Assembly (NCBI GenBank): GCA_019113275.1
Contig: DXHS01000070.1
Coordinates: forward strand, 1-51,066
Direction: 5' to 3'
DNA from: Candidatus Protoclostridium stercorigallinarum
GTDB taxonomy: Bacteria; Bacillota; Clostridia; Christensenellales; Pumilibacteraceae
DNA: 51,066 nucleotides
Shown piece after piece: positions 25,305-33,202 of this stretch; the first letter of the stretch is position 1; each line of letters opens with the position of its first letter. Made by a program: the position numbers and the translations under genes. The notes under the pieces are model-generated. The model did not search any database, was not told the origin of the DNA, and was given only the letters and a program-made list of their open reading frames with translations.

Positions 25305-26162
25305 ATGGCATTTCTCAAAATAGAAAATTACAGAAAGTCCTTCGGCAGCACCGAGGTGCTCAAAGGCGTATCCTTCGAGCTGGAAAAAGGGCAGGTGCTC
25401 GCGATAATCGGTTCGTCGGGCGGCGGCAAGACGACGCTGCTCCGCTGCATAAACTTTTTGGAGACGGCGGACGAAGGCAGGCTGTACCTTAACGGCGAAC
25501 TGCTTTTCGACGCGGGCGAGGAAAAGTCCCGCCGCACGCGCGACGAGGATATCCGCAAAAAGCGCCTGCACTTCGGCCTCGTGTTCCAGCAGTTCAACCT
25601 TTTCCCGCAATACAGCGTGCTCGGCAACGTAACGCTGGCGCGCCGTCTGCTCGACAGGCAGCTCGTTTCGGATAAAAAACGCGAACTCGTCGCCTCGGGC
25701 ATGCGCGGCAAAGCGCTCAAAAGCGAGCTTGCCCTTTATGCAGCGGAGCTGGAAAAGCGCACGAACGCCGAGTCTCTCGCGCTCATCGAACGCGTGGGAC
25801 TGTCGGATAAGCTCAACGCTTACCCCTGCGAGCTTTCGGGCGGGCAGTGCCAGCGCGTCGCCATCGCACGCGCTCTCGCGCTCACGCCCGACGTGCTCTG
25901 CTTCGACGAGCCGACCAGCGCACTCGACCCCGAACTCACGGGCGAAGTGCTGTCCGTCATACGCGGGCTCAAGAGCGGCGACCGCACGATGATAGTCGTC
26001 ACGCACGAAATGGAATTCGCACGCAAGGTAGCCGACAAAGTCATTTTCATTTCCGACGGCGTCATCGAAGAGGAGGGTACGCCCGAAGAGGTGTTCGGCG
26101 CGCCCAAGAGTCAGAAGACCGTTGCCTTTCTTTCCAGGTCCGCCAAAGAGGAAGAGGCGTAG
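25305..26162 (+). CDS. Amino-acid ABC transporter ATP-binding protein with insertion
   Basis: A 285-residue GlnQ-type ATPase. Walker A GSSGGGKTT (36-44), Q-loop VFQQFNLF, signature LSGGQ (177-181) and Walker B VLCFDEPTSALDP (197 on) are all intact. About 35 extra residues (about 117-152, charged and helical) sit between the Q-loop and the signature, where GlnQ proteins are normally short. It follows the permease after 3 nt. Confidence 0.93.
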   Translation: MAFLKIENYRKSFGSTEVLKGVSFELEKGQVLAIIGSSGGGKTTLLRCINFLETADEGRLYLNGELLFDAGEEKSRRTRDEDIRKKRLHFGLVFQQFNLFPQYSVLGNVTLARRLLDRQLVSDKKRELVASGMRGKALKSELALYAAELEKRTNAESLALIERVGLSDKLNAYPCELSGGQCQRVAIARALALTPDVLCFDEPTSALDPELTGEVLSVIRGLKSGDRTMIVVTHEMEFARKVADKVIFISDGVIEEEGTPEEVFGAPKSQKTVAFLSRSAKEEEA

Positions 26163-26267
26163 TCTGTCCGTGAGCCGTGCGCTCGGTAACGAAATTTATA
26201 CGGGAGGTCTTTTGCCGACGAGCGGTCGAAAGGTCTCCCTTAAAGTTTTTCGGATGTGTATCCCGCA

Positions 26268-27656
26268 ATGAAAGACGAGGTGAAAAAGGAAAAACGCCTG
26301 CCCGATCTCGGCAGAGATCCCGTAGGGAAGCTGGTGGCGAAACTCGCGGTGCCCGCGATAGCCGCGCAGCTCATCAACCTGCTATACAACATGGTCGACC
26401 GCATGTATGTCGCCGCGCTGCCCGGCGAGGGCACGCAGGCGCTTGCCGCGCTCGGCGTGGTGTTCCCGATAACGCTGATAGTGACGGCGTTCGGCTATCT
26501 CGTGGGTCTGGGCGGCGCGCCGATCGCGAATATGCGCATGGGCGAAGGCAAACGCGACGAGGCGAACAGAGTGTTCTGTAACGCCTTTTTGATGCTTGCC
26601 TTTTTCGGAGCGGCGCTCACCGTTGTCGTGCTCACGGCGGGCGACGCTCTTCTCGTGCTGTTCGGCGCGCCAGATGACTGCATGGAGCAGGCGAGCGGAT
26701 ATCTGTTCGTGTACGGCACGGGCACGCTGTTCGTGATGTTCGTCGTCGGGCTCAATCCGTACATTACGGCGCAGGGCAGGAGCGTGATGTCCATGCTTAC
26801 CGTACTTCTCGGCGCCGTGCTCAATATCGCCCTCGATCCGCTGTTCATCTACGCGTTCGGCATGGGCGTGAGCGGAGCGGCTGTAGCGACCGTCATCTCG
26901 CAGGCGGCGAGCGCGGTATGGGCGCTGTCCTTCTTCTTTCGCAAAAATTCGCTTTTCCGCTTTCGCATCGGCGACATGCGCCCGCATATAAAGATAATGC
27001 TCGGTGTGCTCGCGCTCGGGCTTTCCCCGTTCATAATGACGGCTACCGAGAGCGCGGTACAGATAGTTTTCAACATAAATCTCAAATGGAGCACGGGCGG
27101 CAGCAGCGATTATACCGCGGCGCTCACAGTCATGATGAGCGCGTTGCAGATGGTGAGCATGCCGCTCAACGGGCTGGGTACGGGCGTGCAGCCGCTTGTC
27201 AGTTACAATTACGGCGCGGGCAACACGGAGCGGGTAAAGCGTGCGGTAAAGATCATCACGATAGCCGCGCTCATAGGCAGCACGAGCGTGTGGTTGCTGT
27301 CCGTACTCTTTCCGCAGCTGTATGCGTTTATTTTCAACGCGAGCGAGCCCGTGACCGCTCTCGTGAAAAAGTATACGCCGTTCTTTATGATGGGCACGAT
27401 AATGTTCTTTGCGCAGATGACGCTTCAGAATACGTTCGTTGCTCTCGGTCAGGCGAAGATATCCATATCCCTCGCATGCCTGCGCAAGATCGTATTGCTC
27501 ATCCCGCTGTGCTTCATACTGCCGAACTTTCTCGGCGCGTTCGGCGTGTTCCTCAGCGAGGGGATAGCGGATATAACGGCGGGCATAATTACCGCCGCGG
27601 CGTTCTTCATCCGCTTCCCGCGCCTGCTCGATAAACGCGAAAAACGAATAAATTAA
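26268..27656 (+). CDS. MATE-family efflux transporter
   Basis: About 462 residues with twelve predicted membrane helices. N-terminal MATE sequence is present (PAIAAQLINLLYNMVDRMYVA), and the second half repeats the fold (GLGTGVQPLVSYNYGAGN). It likely exports cationic or other drugs in exchange for Na+ or H+. The ATG at 26268 is preferred to the GTG at 26256, though neither has a clear ribosome binding site. It is 105 nt after the ABC operon. Confidence 0.9.
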   Translation: MKDEVKKEKRLPDLGRDPVGKLVAKLAVPAIAAQLINLLYNMVDRMYVAALPGEGTQALAALGVVFPITLIVTAFGYLVGLGGAPIANMRMGEGKRDEANRVFCNAFLMLAFFGAALTVVVLTAGDALLVLFGAPDDCMEQASGYLFVYGTGTLFVMFVVGLNPYITAQGRSVMSMLTVLLGAVLNIALDPLFIYAFGMGVSGAAVATVISQAASAVWALSFFFRKNSLFRFRIGDMRPHIKIMLGVLALGLSPFIMTATESAVQIVFNINLKWSTGGSSDYTAALTVMMSALQMVSMPLNGLGTGVQPLVSYNYGAGNTERVKRAVKIITIAALIGSTSVWLLSVLFPQLYAFIFNASEPVTALVKKYTPFFMMGTIMFFAQMTLQNTFVALGQAKISISLACLRKIVLLIPLCFILPNFLGAFGVFLSEGIADITAGIITAAAFFIRFPRLLDKREKRIN

Positions 27657-27682
27657 AAGTTTATTAGAATTTCCCAAACCTC

Positions 27683-27711
27683 TTGAAAATTCACGGCGGA
27701 TGTTCTATAAT
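27683..27711 (+). promoter_or_regulatory. Promoter of the uL15-like membrane protein gene
   Basis: TTGAAA (27683-27688), 17 nt, TATAAT (27706-27711), then a leader with GTAGGAGG before the start at 27769. Confidence 0.8.
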
Positions 27712-27768
27712 GTATTCGGATCTTAAATACGTCTTGCGTTTTTGCGGACATTGTAGGAGGTATGAGAT

Positions 27769-28899
27769 ATGTTTATCGGTGCGATCGGCGCGTCCGAAAT
27801 AACCATCATAATTTGCAGCGTCATCGCTGCGGTGCTCGTCGTTGCTGCCATCGTCGTTTCCGTAGTTTCGGGAAAGGATAAAAAGAAGGACGACGAGAGT
27901 GGCGAAAATGCGGAGGGGAGCCTTCCGCCCGAACCCGAAGCAGAGCTGTCGGAAAAGGGCGAGGGAACTGCCGATGAAACTACGGCGGTCGAAGCGCCCG
28001 CACCGCTCGGCGAACAGCCTACGCCCGAACCCGAATCCGAGCCGGAGCCTGCGCCCGAACCGGAGCCGGAGCTTACGCCCGAGCCCGAATCCGAGCCGGA
28101 GCCTGCGCCTGCACCCGAACCGGAGCCCGAACCCGAGCCCGAACCCGCTCCGGCGGTAAGCGAAGCTGCCGCGGCGGCGGCAGAAACGACGGAAGAAGTT
28201 CCCGCGCCCAAACCCAAGCGTACCCGCACCGCAAAGCCCAAAACGGAAGAAGCGGGCGAGGAAGCACCTAAACCCAAGCGTACCCGCACCGCAAAACCCA
28301 AAACGGACGAAGCCGGCGAGGAAACGCCTAAGCCTAAGCGCACGAGGACGGCTAAGCCCAAAACGGACGAAGCGAGCGAGGAAACGCCCAAGCCCAAGCG
28401 TACCCGCACCGCAAAACCCAAAACGGACGAAGCCGGCGAGGAAACTCCCAAACCCAAACGCACGCGCACGGCTAAGCCCAAGACGGACGAAGCGGGCGAG
28501 GAAAAGCCGAAACCCAAGCGTCGCAGCGCTCCGCCCAAGCCCAAGAAGCAGGAGATAGAACCGCAGGCGGTAGTGACCGCCGCCGAAGTGACGGAGATCG
28601 CGGACGAAGCCGCCGTGCGCGTGATAAAGCGCGAGACCGCCGTACCGAAAAAGCGCGACGGGCTGCGCAGCGTGGTCAACGTAGATACGCTCTCGCAGAA
28701 TTACGCGGCGGGTGACGAGGTCACGCTTGAGAGCCTTATAGATAAAAAGCTCGTGCAGCCGAGCACGGTATTCGTCAAGGTGCTGGCGCGCGGGCAGCTG
28801 GATAAGCCGCTCAAAGTGCATGCCGACGACTTCTCTCTGGACGCCGTTAAGATGATCGCCGTCACCGGCGGCGAAGCGATAACGCCCGAAAAAGATTAG
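27769..28899 (+). CDS. Membrane-anchored repeat protein with C-terminal uL15-like domain
   Basis: A 376-residue mosaic. Residues about 10-34 form one membrane helix. Residues about 51-147 are Glu/Pro/Ala-rich (many EPEP). Residues 148-250 are five copies of a basic 20-residue repeat ([20 protein letters not shown]) plus a partial sixth, resembling histone H1-type tails. Residues about 300-368 look like the C-terminal part of ribosomal protein uL15: VVNVDTL, then [12 protein letters not shown], then [19 protein letters not shown] and a terminal GG. It is not the ribosomal gene, which lies in the S10/spc operon and lacks a membrane helix. The AGGAGG site fixes the start. Function unknown; nucleic-acid or ribosome binding near the membrane is a guess. 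Confidence 0.8.
   Translation: MFIGAIGASEITIIICSVIAAVLVVAAIVVSVVSGKDKKKDDESGENAEGSLPPEPEAELSEKGEGTADETTAVEAPAPLGEQPTPEPESEPEPAPEPEPELTPEPESEPEPAPAPEPEPEPEPEPAPAVSEAAAAAAETTEEVPAPKPKRTRTAKPKTEEAGEEAPKPKRTRTAKPKTDEAGEETPKPKRTRTAKPKTDEASEETPKPKRTRTAKPKTDEAGEETPKPKRTRTAKPKTDEAGEEKPKPKRRSAPPKPKKQEIEPQAVVTAAEVTEIADEAAVRVIKRETAVPKKRDGLRSVVNVDTLSQNYAAGDEVTLESLIDKKLVQPSTVFVKVLARGQLDKPLKVHADDFSLDAVKMIAVTGGEAITPEKD
28207..28510 (+). repeat. Five 60-bp in-frame repeats coding the basic 20-residue units
   Basis: The period is exactly 60 bp. Units 1, 2 and 4 use CGTACCCGCACC for RTRT, while units 3 and 5 use CGCACG(AGG/CGC)ACG, although the protein is almost identical. This shows an older two-unit duplication with synonymous drift and selection on the protein. 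Confidence 0.85.
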
Positions 28900-28928
28900 C
28901 CGGCGCACTGTGAACGTCCGGCAGATGC

Positions 28929-28970
28929 GAATAAGCGACTTTGCGGTCCGCAAAGTCGCTTATTCGTTGT
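28929..28970 (+). terminator. Long hairpin terminator after the uL15-like gene
   Basis: GAATAAGCGACTTTGCGG and its complement form a stem of about 17 bp. Outer arms GCAGA/TCTGC and TGAAC/GTTCA (28911-28986) can extend it. The T tract is poor. Confidence 0.65.
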
Positions 28971-29115
28971 CGTGCGTCTGCGTTCATGCGGAATTCCGTC
29001 GTTTGTCCCGAAAAGACGGGGCGGACGGATGCGCGCTTTCGGAAAGAGAGGACGGGCGAGAGATGCGCGAGAAGCGGAAAGAAACGTGCTTAAATATTTT
29101 TCGGAATAAAATGTC

Positions 29116-29145
29116 TTGACGATTATACCTTAACTGTGCTATAAT
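29116..29145 (+). promoter_or_regulatory. Promoter of the aryl-CoA operon (leaderless)
   Basis: TTGACG (29116-29121), 18 nt, TATAAT (29140-29145), then 7 nt to the ATG at 29153. The first gene should be read from a leaderless message. Confidence 0.75.
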
Positions 29146-29152
29146 AACCGAT

Positions 29153-29554
29153 ATGAGCGAAGAAAAGCTGCTTGAACTGAAGAGATTTTTCGAAGGCGAC
29201 AAGTTCGTCGGGCTTGCGGGGATAGAGATCGCCGAAGTGACGGACGACAGCGCCACGGTGACTGCGGATATCGGACCCGAGCATCTCAATGCCGCCGGCG
29301 CGGTGCAGGGCGGTATGCTTTACACCCTTTCCGATTTCGCTTTCGCGGTCCTCTCCAATTCGCTCCACCCCGTGACGGTCACTCAGTCCGCGACCATTAC
29401 GTACATACGCGCGGCGCGTACCGAAAAAGTGTGCGCTACGGCGCGCGAGATAGTGCGTTCGGGTCACAACTGCGTAGTGGAAGTCGTTGTGCGCGACGCG
29501 GAAGGGACGATAGTCTGCACGGGCAGCTTCAACGGATTCATAAGCAGCAAATAA
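29153..29554 (+). CDS. PaaI-type hotdog thioesterase
   Basis: A 133-residue single hotdog domain. The conserved block NAAGAVQGGMLYTLSDFAFA matches PaaI, in which the Asp is catalytic and the Asn/Gly residues hold the CoA. It probably hydrolyses aryl- or arylacetyl-CoA made by the PaaK and Ior enzymes of the same operon, rescuing CoA. Its start sits 7 nt after a -10 box. Confidence 0.9.
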   Translation: MSEEKLLELKRFFEGDKFVGLAGIEIAEVTDDSATVTADIGPEHLNAAGAVQGGMLYTLSDFAFAVLSNSLHPVTVTQSATITYIRAARTEKVCATAREIVRSGHNCVVEVVVRDAEGTIVCTGSFNGFISSK

Positions 29555-29574
29555 CGTACAACGGGAAGTGGATG

Positions 29575-30876
29575 ATGAATATCTACGATGTCAAACACGA
29601 GACGATGAGCCGCAACGAGCTTAAAAGTTTACAGCTTTCGCGGCTTAAAGAGATCGTTACTTACGCTTACGAGCGCGTACCCTTCTATAAGAAGAAGTAC
29701 GACGAAGCGGGCGTAAAGCCTTCCGACATAAAAACGCTGGAAGACATACAAAAGCTGCCTTTCGTGACGAAAGCGGATCTGCGCGAGAACTATCCTTACG
29801 GGTTCCTCGCGGTACCCGTGAGCGAGCTTGCGCGTATACATGCGTCCAGCGGGACGAGCGGCAAACCCACCGTGGTGGCGTATACCAAAGAGGATATGGA
29901 AAACTGGACGGAATGCGTCGCGCGCCTCGTCGTGGCTGCGGGCGGCCGTTCGGACGACATCGTGCAGATATGCTTCGGTTACGGTCTGTTCACTGGAGCG
30001 CTGGGGCTCCACCAGGGCTGGGAACGCATAGGCGCGGCGGTGATACCCGCGTCCACGGGAAACAGCGAGCGCCAGCTCATGCTGATGAAAGACCTCGGTG
30101 CGACGGCGATAGTCGCGACCCCGTCTTACGCTCTCCACCTCGCAGAAGTCATGGAGAAGTCGGGCATGAAGCCTGAGGACTTCAAACTGCGCGTGGGCAT
30201 GTTCGGCAGCGAGGCGAGTTCGGAGGAGATGCACCGCGAGCTTGCGGAAAAACTGCATCTTTTCCCGACGGACAACTACGGACTCAGCGAGCTCATAGGT
30301 CCCGGCGTATCCGGCGAGTGCGAATACAAGTGCGGCATGCACATCAACGAAGATCATTTCTATCCCGAGATAGTGGATCCCGCTACTCTGGAGCCGACCG
30401 ACGGCTCGGACTACGGCGAACTCGTGCTGACGTCGCTCACCAAAAAGTCCATGCCCATGATACGCTACCGCACCAAGGACGTGACTAAGATAGATTACTC
30501 TCCCTGCAAGTGCGGCAGGACGACGGCGCGCATGGCAAAGCTCAAGGGCAGGACGGACGACATGCTCATCATCAAGGGCGTGAACGTGTTCCCGTCGCAG
30601 ATAGAAGGCGTTCTGCTGTCGTTCAAAGAGGTGGGCAGCACATACGAGATAATCGTCACGAGGGAGGATTACAAGGACAAGCTGGAAGTGAAGGTGGAGC
30701 TCGTGGACGACTCCATCGTGGGTGATTACGGCGCGATAGAAAAGCTGTCCAAGGATATCCGCCACGCGCTGCGCACGGTGTTGCAGATAGACGCGAAACT
30801 TACGATAACCGAGCACATGAGCCTTGCGCGCAGCGAGGGCAAGGCGAAACGTGTCATAGATCTGAGGAAATATTAA
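29575..30876 (+). CDS. paaK: Phenylacetate-CoA ligase family protein (first copy)
   Basis: A 433-residue adenylate-forming enzyme of the PaaK family. The ATP loop is SSGTSGKPTV, the substrate-side motif is NYGLSELIGPG, and the C-terminal domain has a Cys-x-Cys pair (PCKCGR) and the RTDDMLIIKGVNVFPSQIE hinge. It forms aryl-acetyl-CoA from acid, CoA and ATP; run in reverse next to Ior it could make ATP. Start codons at 29572 and 29575 are both possible; the earlier track start is inside the thioesterase gene. Confidence 0.92.
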   Translation: MNIYDVKHETMSRNELKSLQLSRLKEIVTYAYERVPFYKKKYDEAGVKPSDIKTLEDIQKLPFVTKADLRENYPYGFLAVPVSELARIHASSGTSGKPTVVAYTKEDMENWTECVARLVVAAGGRSDDIVQICFGYGLFTGALGLHQGWERIGAAVIPASTGNSERQLMLMKDLGATAIVATPSYALHLAEVMEKSGMKPEDFKLRVGMFGSEASSEEMHRELAEKLHLFPTDNYGLSELIGPGVSGECEYKCGMHINEDHFYPEIVDPATLEPTDGSDYGELVLTSLTKKSMPMIRYRTKDVTKIDYSPCKCGRTTARMAKLKGRTDDMLIIKGVNVFPSQIEGVLLSFKEVGSTYEIIVTREDYKDKLEVKVELVDDSIVGDYGAIEKLSKDIRHALRTVLQIDAKLTITEHMSLARSEGKAKRVIDLRKY

Positions 30877-30889
30877 CGGAGCTTAGAGT

Positions 30890-32608
30890 ATGAAAGAATT
30901 GATGCTGACAAACCAGGCGGTGGCGCGCGGCGCATACGAAGCGGGAGTGAGAGTGCTCTCCGCATACCCCGGCACGCCGAGCACGGAGATCGCGGAAAGT
31001 TTCGTGAAGTACGACGGCGTTTACGCCGAATGGGCGCCCAACGAAAAAGTTGCTCTCGAAGTGGCTGCGGGTGCGTCCGTGGCGGGAGCGAGGGCGATGG
31101 CGTGCATGAAGCACGTCGGCGTCAACGTCGCGGCAGATCCGCTGTTCACGGCGGCGTACACGGGCGTCAACGGCGGTCTCGTCATCGTCGTGGCGGACGA
31201 CCCCGGGATGCACTCCTCGCAGAACGAGCAGGATTCGCGTTTTTACGCGCGCAGCGCGCACGTCATGATGCTCGAGCCGTCCGACGCGCAGGAAGCCAAG
31301 GACTTCACCAAGCTCGCTTTCGAACTCAGCGAAAAGTACGATACGCCCGTATTCATACGTCTTACGACGCGCGTCGCACACTCGCGCAGTCTCGTCGAAC
31401 TCGGCGAGCGCACGGACGATAAGCTCCGCCCTTACGAAAAATCGGTCACCAAGTACACGATGATGCCTGCGAGCGCGATACTCCGCCACCAGGTCGTCGA
31501 AGAGCGCGATATAGAGCTCGCGAACATGGTGAACACGCTGGACATCAACCGCGTCGAGCGCAGCCGCAGGGGCGGCAAGATAGGCGTCGTCTGCTCGGGT
31601 ATAGTATACCAATACGTCAAGGAAGCGCTCCCCGACGCGAGCATATTCAAAGTAGGCACGGTGTATCCGCTGCCCATAAAGGCGATAGCGAAGTTCGCGG
31701 CTTCGGTGCCGCAGCTCTACGTCATAGAAGAGCTCGAACCGTTCATCGAGAACCAGCTCAAAAAAGCGGGCATCAAGTGCAAGGGCAAAGAGATATTCTC
31801 GCTGCAGGGCGAGCTGTCCGTGCTCAAGATACTCGAGAAGTTCAATCGTTCGGTGCCCGTGCCCGTTGCGGCAAAGGTGCCTGGCAGACCTCCCGTCATG
31901 TGCGCGGGCTGTCCCCACCGCGGCGTGTTCTACGTGCTCTCCAAACTGAAGCTCACGGTAAACGGCGATATAGGCTGTTACACGCTCGGCGCGGTGCCTC
32001 CGCTTTCGGCGGTGGATACGGTGCTGTGCATGGGCGCGTCCATAGGTATGGCGCACGGTTTCAAAAAAGCGACCAAAGGCGTCAGCCACAATGTGGCGGT
32101 GATAGGCGATTCCACTTTCATCCACAGCGGTATCACGGGGCTCATAAACGCGGTATACAACGAGAGCGGCATAACGCTCATCATCCTCGATAACTCCACG
32201 ACGGGCATGACCGGTCACCAGAACCATCCGGCGACGGGCAAGAACCTCAAAGGCGATCCCGCTCCCGCGGTGCTGCTCGACGACCTCTGCCGCGCCTGCG
32301 GAGTAAAGGACGTCAAGGTCGTGGACGCTTACGACATCAAAGCGGTGGAAGAAGCGGTAAAGAGCGGCATAGCGTCCAAAGAGGTGAGCGTCATCATCGC
32401 GCAGCGCCCCTGCGTGCTGCTCGACAAGCGTCCCAAACCCGTTATGACGGTGGACGGCTGCCGTAACTGCGGCATGTGCATGAAGCTGGGCTGCCCCGCG
32501 ATCTCGCGCGACGAGAGCGGCGTGCATATCGATCCCAACCAGTGCACGGGCTGCGGCGTGTGCGCCGAGGTATGCCACTTCGGCGCGATAAAGGAGGGCG
32601 TGAGATGA
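30890..32608 (+). CDS. iorA: Indolepyruvate ferredoxin oxidoreductase, alpha subunit
   Basis: A 572-residue thiamine-diphosphate enzyme that oxidatively decarboxylates indolepyruvate and other aryl-pyruvates to aryl-acetyl-CoA, reducing ferredoxin. The N-terminal pyrimidine domain starts LTNQAVARGAYEAGV. The ThDP site is GDSTFIHSG followed by DNSTTGMTG. Two 4Fe-4S sites close the protein: CRNCGMCMKLGC (524-535) and CTGCGVCAEVC (552-562). Its stop overlaps the iorB start as ATGA. Confidence 0.96.
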   Translation: MKELMLTNQAVARGAYEAGVRVLSAYPGTPSTEIAESFVKYDGVYAEWAPNEKVALEVAAGASVAGARAMACMKHVGVNVAADPLFTAAYTGVNGGLVIVVADDPGMHSSQNEQDSRFYARSAHVMMLEPSDAQEAKDFTKLAFELSEKYDTPVFIRLTTRVAHSRSLVELGERTDDKLRPYEKSVTKYTMMPASAILRHQVVEERDIELANMVNTLDINRVERSRRGGKIGVVCSGIVYQYVKEALPDASIFKVGTVYPLPIKAIAKFAASVPQLYVIEELEPFIENQLKKAGIKCKGKEIFSLQGELSVLKILEKFNRSVPVPVAAKVPGRPPVMCAGCPHRGVFYVLSKLKLTVNGDIGCYTLGAVPPLSAVDTVLCMGASIGMAHGFKKATKGVSHNVAVIGDSTFIHSGITGLINAVYNESGITLIILDNSTTGMTGHQNHPATGKNLKGDPAPAVLLDDLCRACGVKDVKVVDAYDIKAVEEAVKSGIASKEVSVIIAQRPCVLLDKRPKPVMTVDGCRNCGMCMKLGCPAISRDESGVHIDPNQCTGCGVCAEVCHFGAIKEGVR

Positions 32609-33174
32609 ACATACTCATAGCAGGCGTAGGCGGACAGGGTACTCTGCTCGCGAGCAAGGTGCTCGGGCGTTACGCGGTGCTTTGCGGCAAGGACTGCAAG
32701 CAGAGCGAAGTGCACGGCATGAGCCAGCGCGGCGGCAGCGTCACCACGCATGTGCGCATAGGCGACAAGATACATTCGCCCGTGATATGGGCGGGCGCGG
32801 CGGACATCATCCTCGCGTTCGAGGTGCTCGAAGCCGCCCGCATGAAGCATTTCCTGCGCCCCGGCGGCATACTGCTCGTCAACGACATCAGGATCCTTCC
32901 CATGCCCTGCATCACGGGCGCGGCGAAGTATCCCGACGGGCTCAAGGAGGACATGCTCGAAGAGATCAACGGCGCCTACTTCATCCCCGCGGCGGACATC
33001 GCGGAAGAAGCGGGCAACGTGAAGAGCGCAAACGTGGTCATGCTCGGCGCGCTCTGCCGTCTCTGCGGTATGGATAAGGAGAAGATGGCGCAGGCGATAT
33101 CCGACTGCGTTCCCGAAAAATTCAGAGACGTGAACCTCAAAGCGTTCGCGCTCGGCTACGAAAGAGTAAAATAA
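32605..33174 (+). CDS. iorB: Indolepyruvate ferredoxin oxidoreductase, beta subunit
   Basis: A 189-residue gamma-type domain of the 2-oxoacid:acceptor oxidoreductases. It begins NILIAGVGGQGTLLASKVLG and has the typical SEVHGMSQRGGSVTTHVR block that meets the alpha subunit and CoA. ATGA coupling to iorA gives equal synthesis. The track start at 32476 is inside iorA in another frame and is not used. Confidence 0.96.
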   Translation: MNILIAGVGGQGTLLASKVLGRYAVLCGKDCKQSEVHGMSQRGGSVTTHVRIGDKIHSPVIWAGAADIILAFEVLEAARMKHFLRPGGILLVNDIRILPMPCITGAAKYPDGLKEDMLEEINGAYFIPAADIAEEAGNVKSANVVMLGALCRLCGMDKEKMAQAISDCVPEKFRDVNLKAFALGYERVK

Positions 33175-33202
33175 ACTAACCACATAAAAGGGGAAGAAAC
33201 GG

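Noticed and set aside
28207-28510. Regular 60-bp repeats as a CRISPR array
   Set aside because: No spacers; the repeats are contiguous, in frame and code for a conserved peptide. No cas genes nearby.
27691-28953. 420- and 318-residue minus-strand ORFs with Gly/Ser-rich repeats
   Set aside because: They only mirror the 60-bp repeats of the plus-strand gene, which has a promoter, ribosome binding site and recognisable C-terminal domain.
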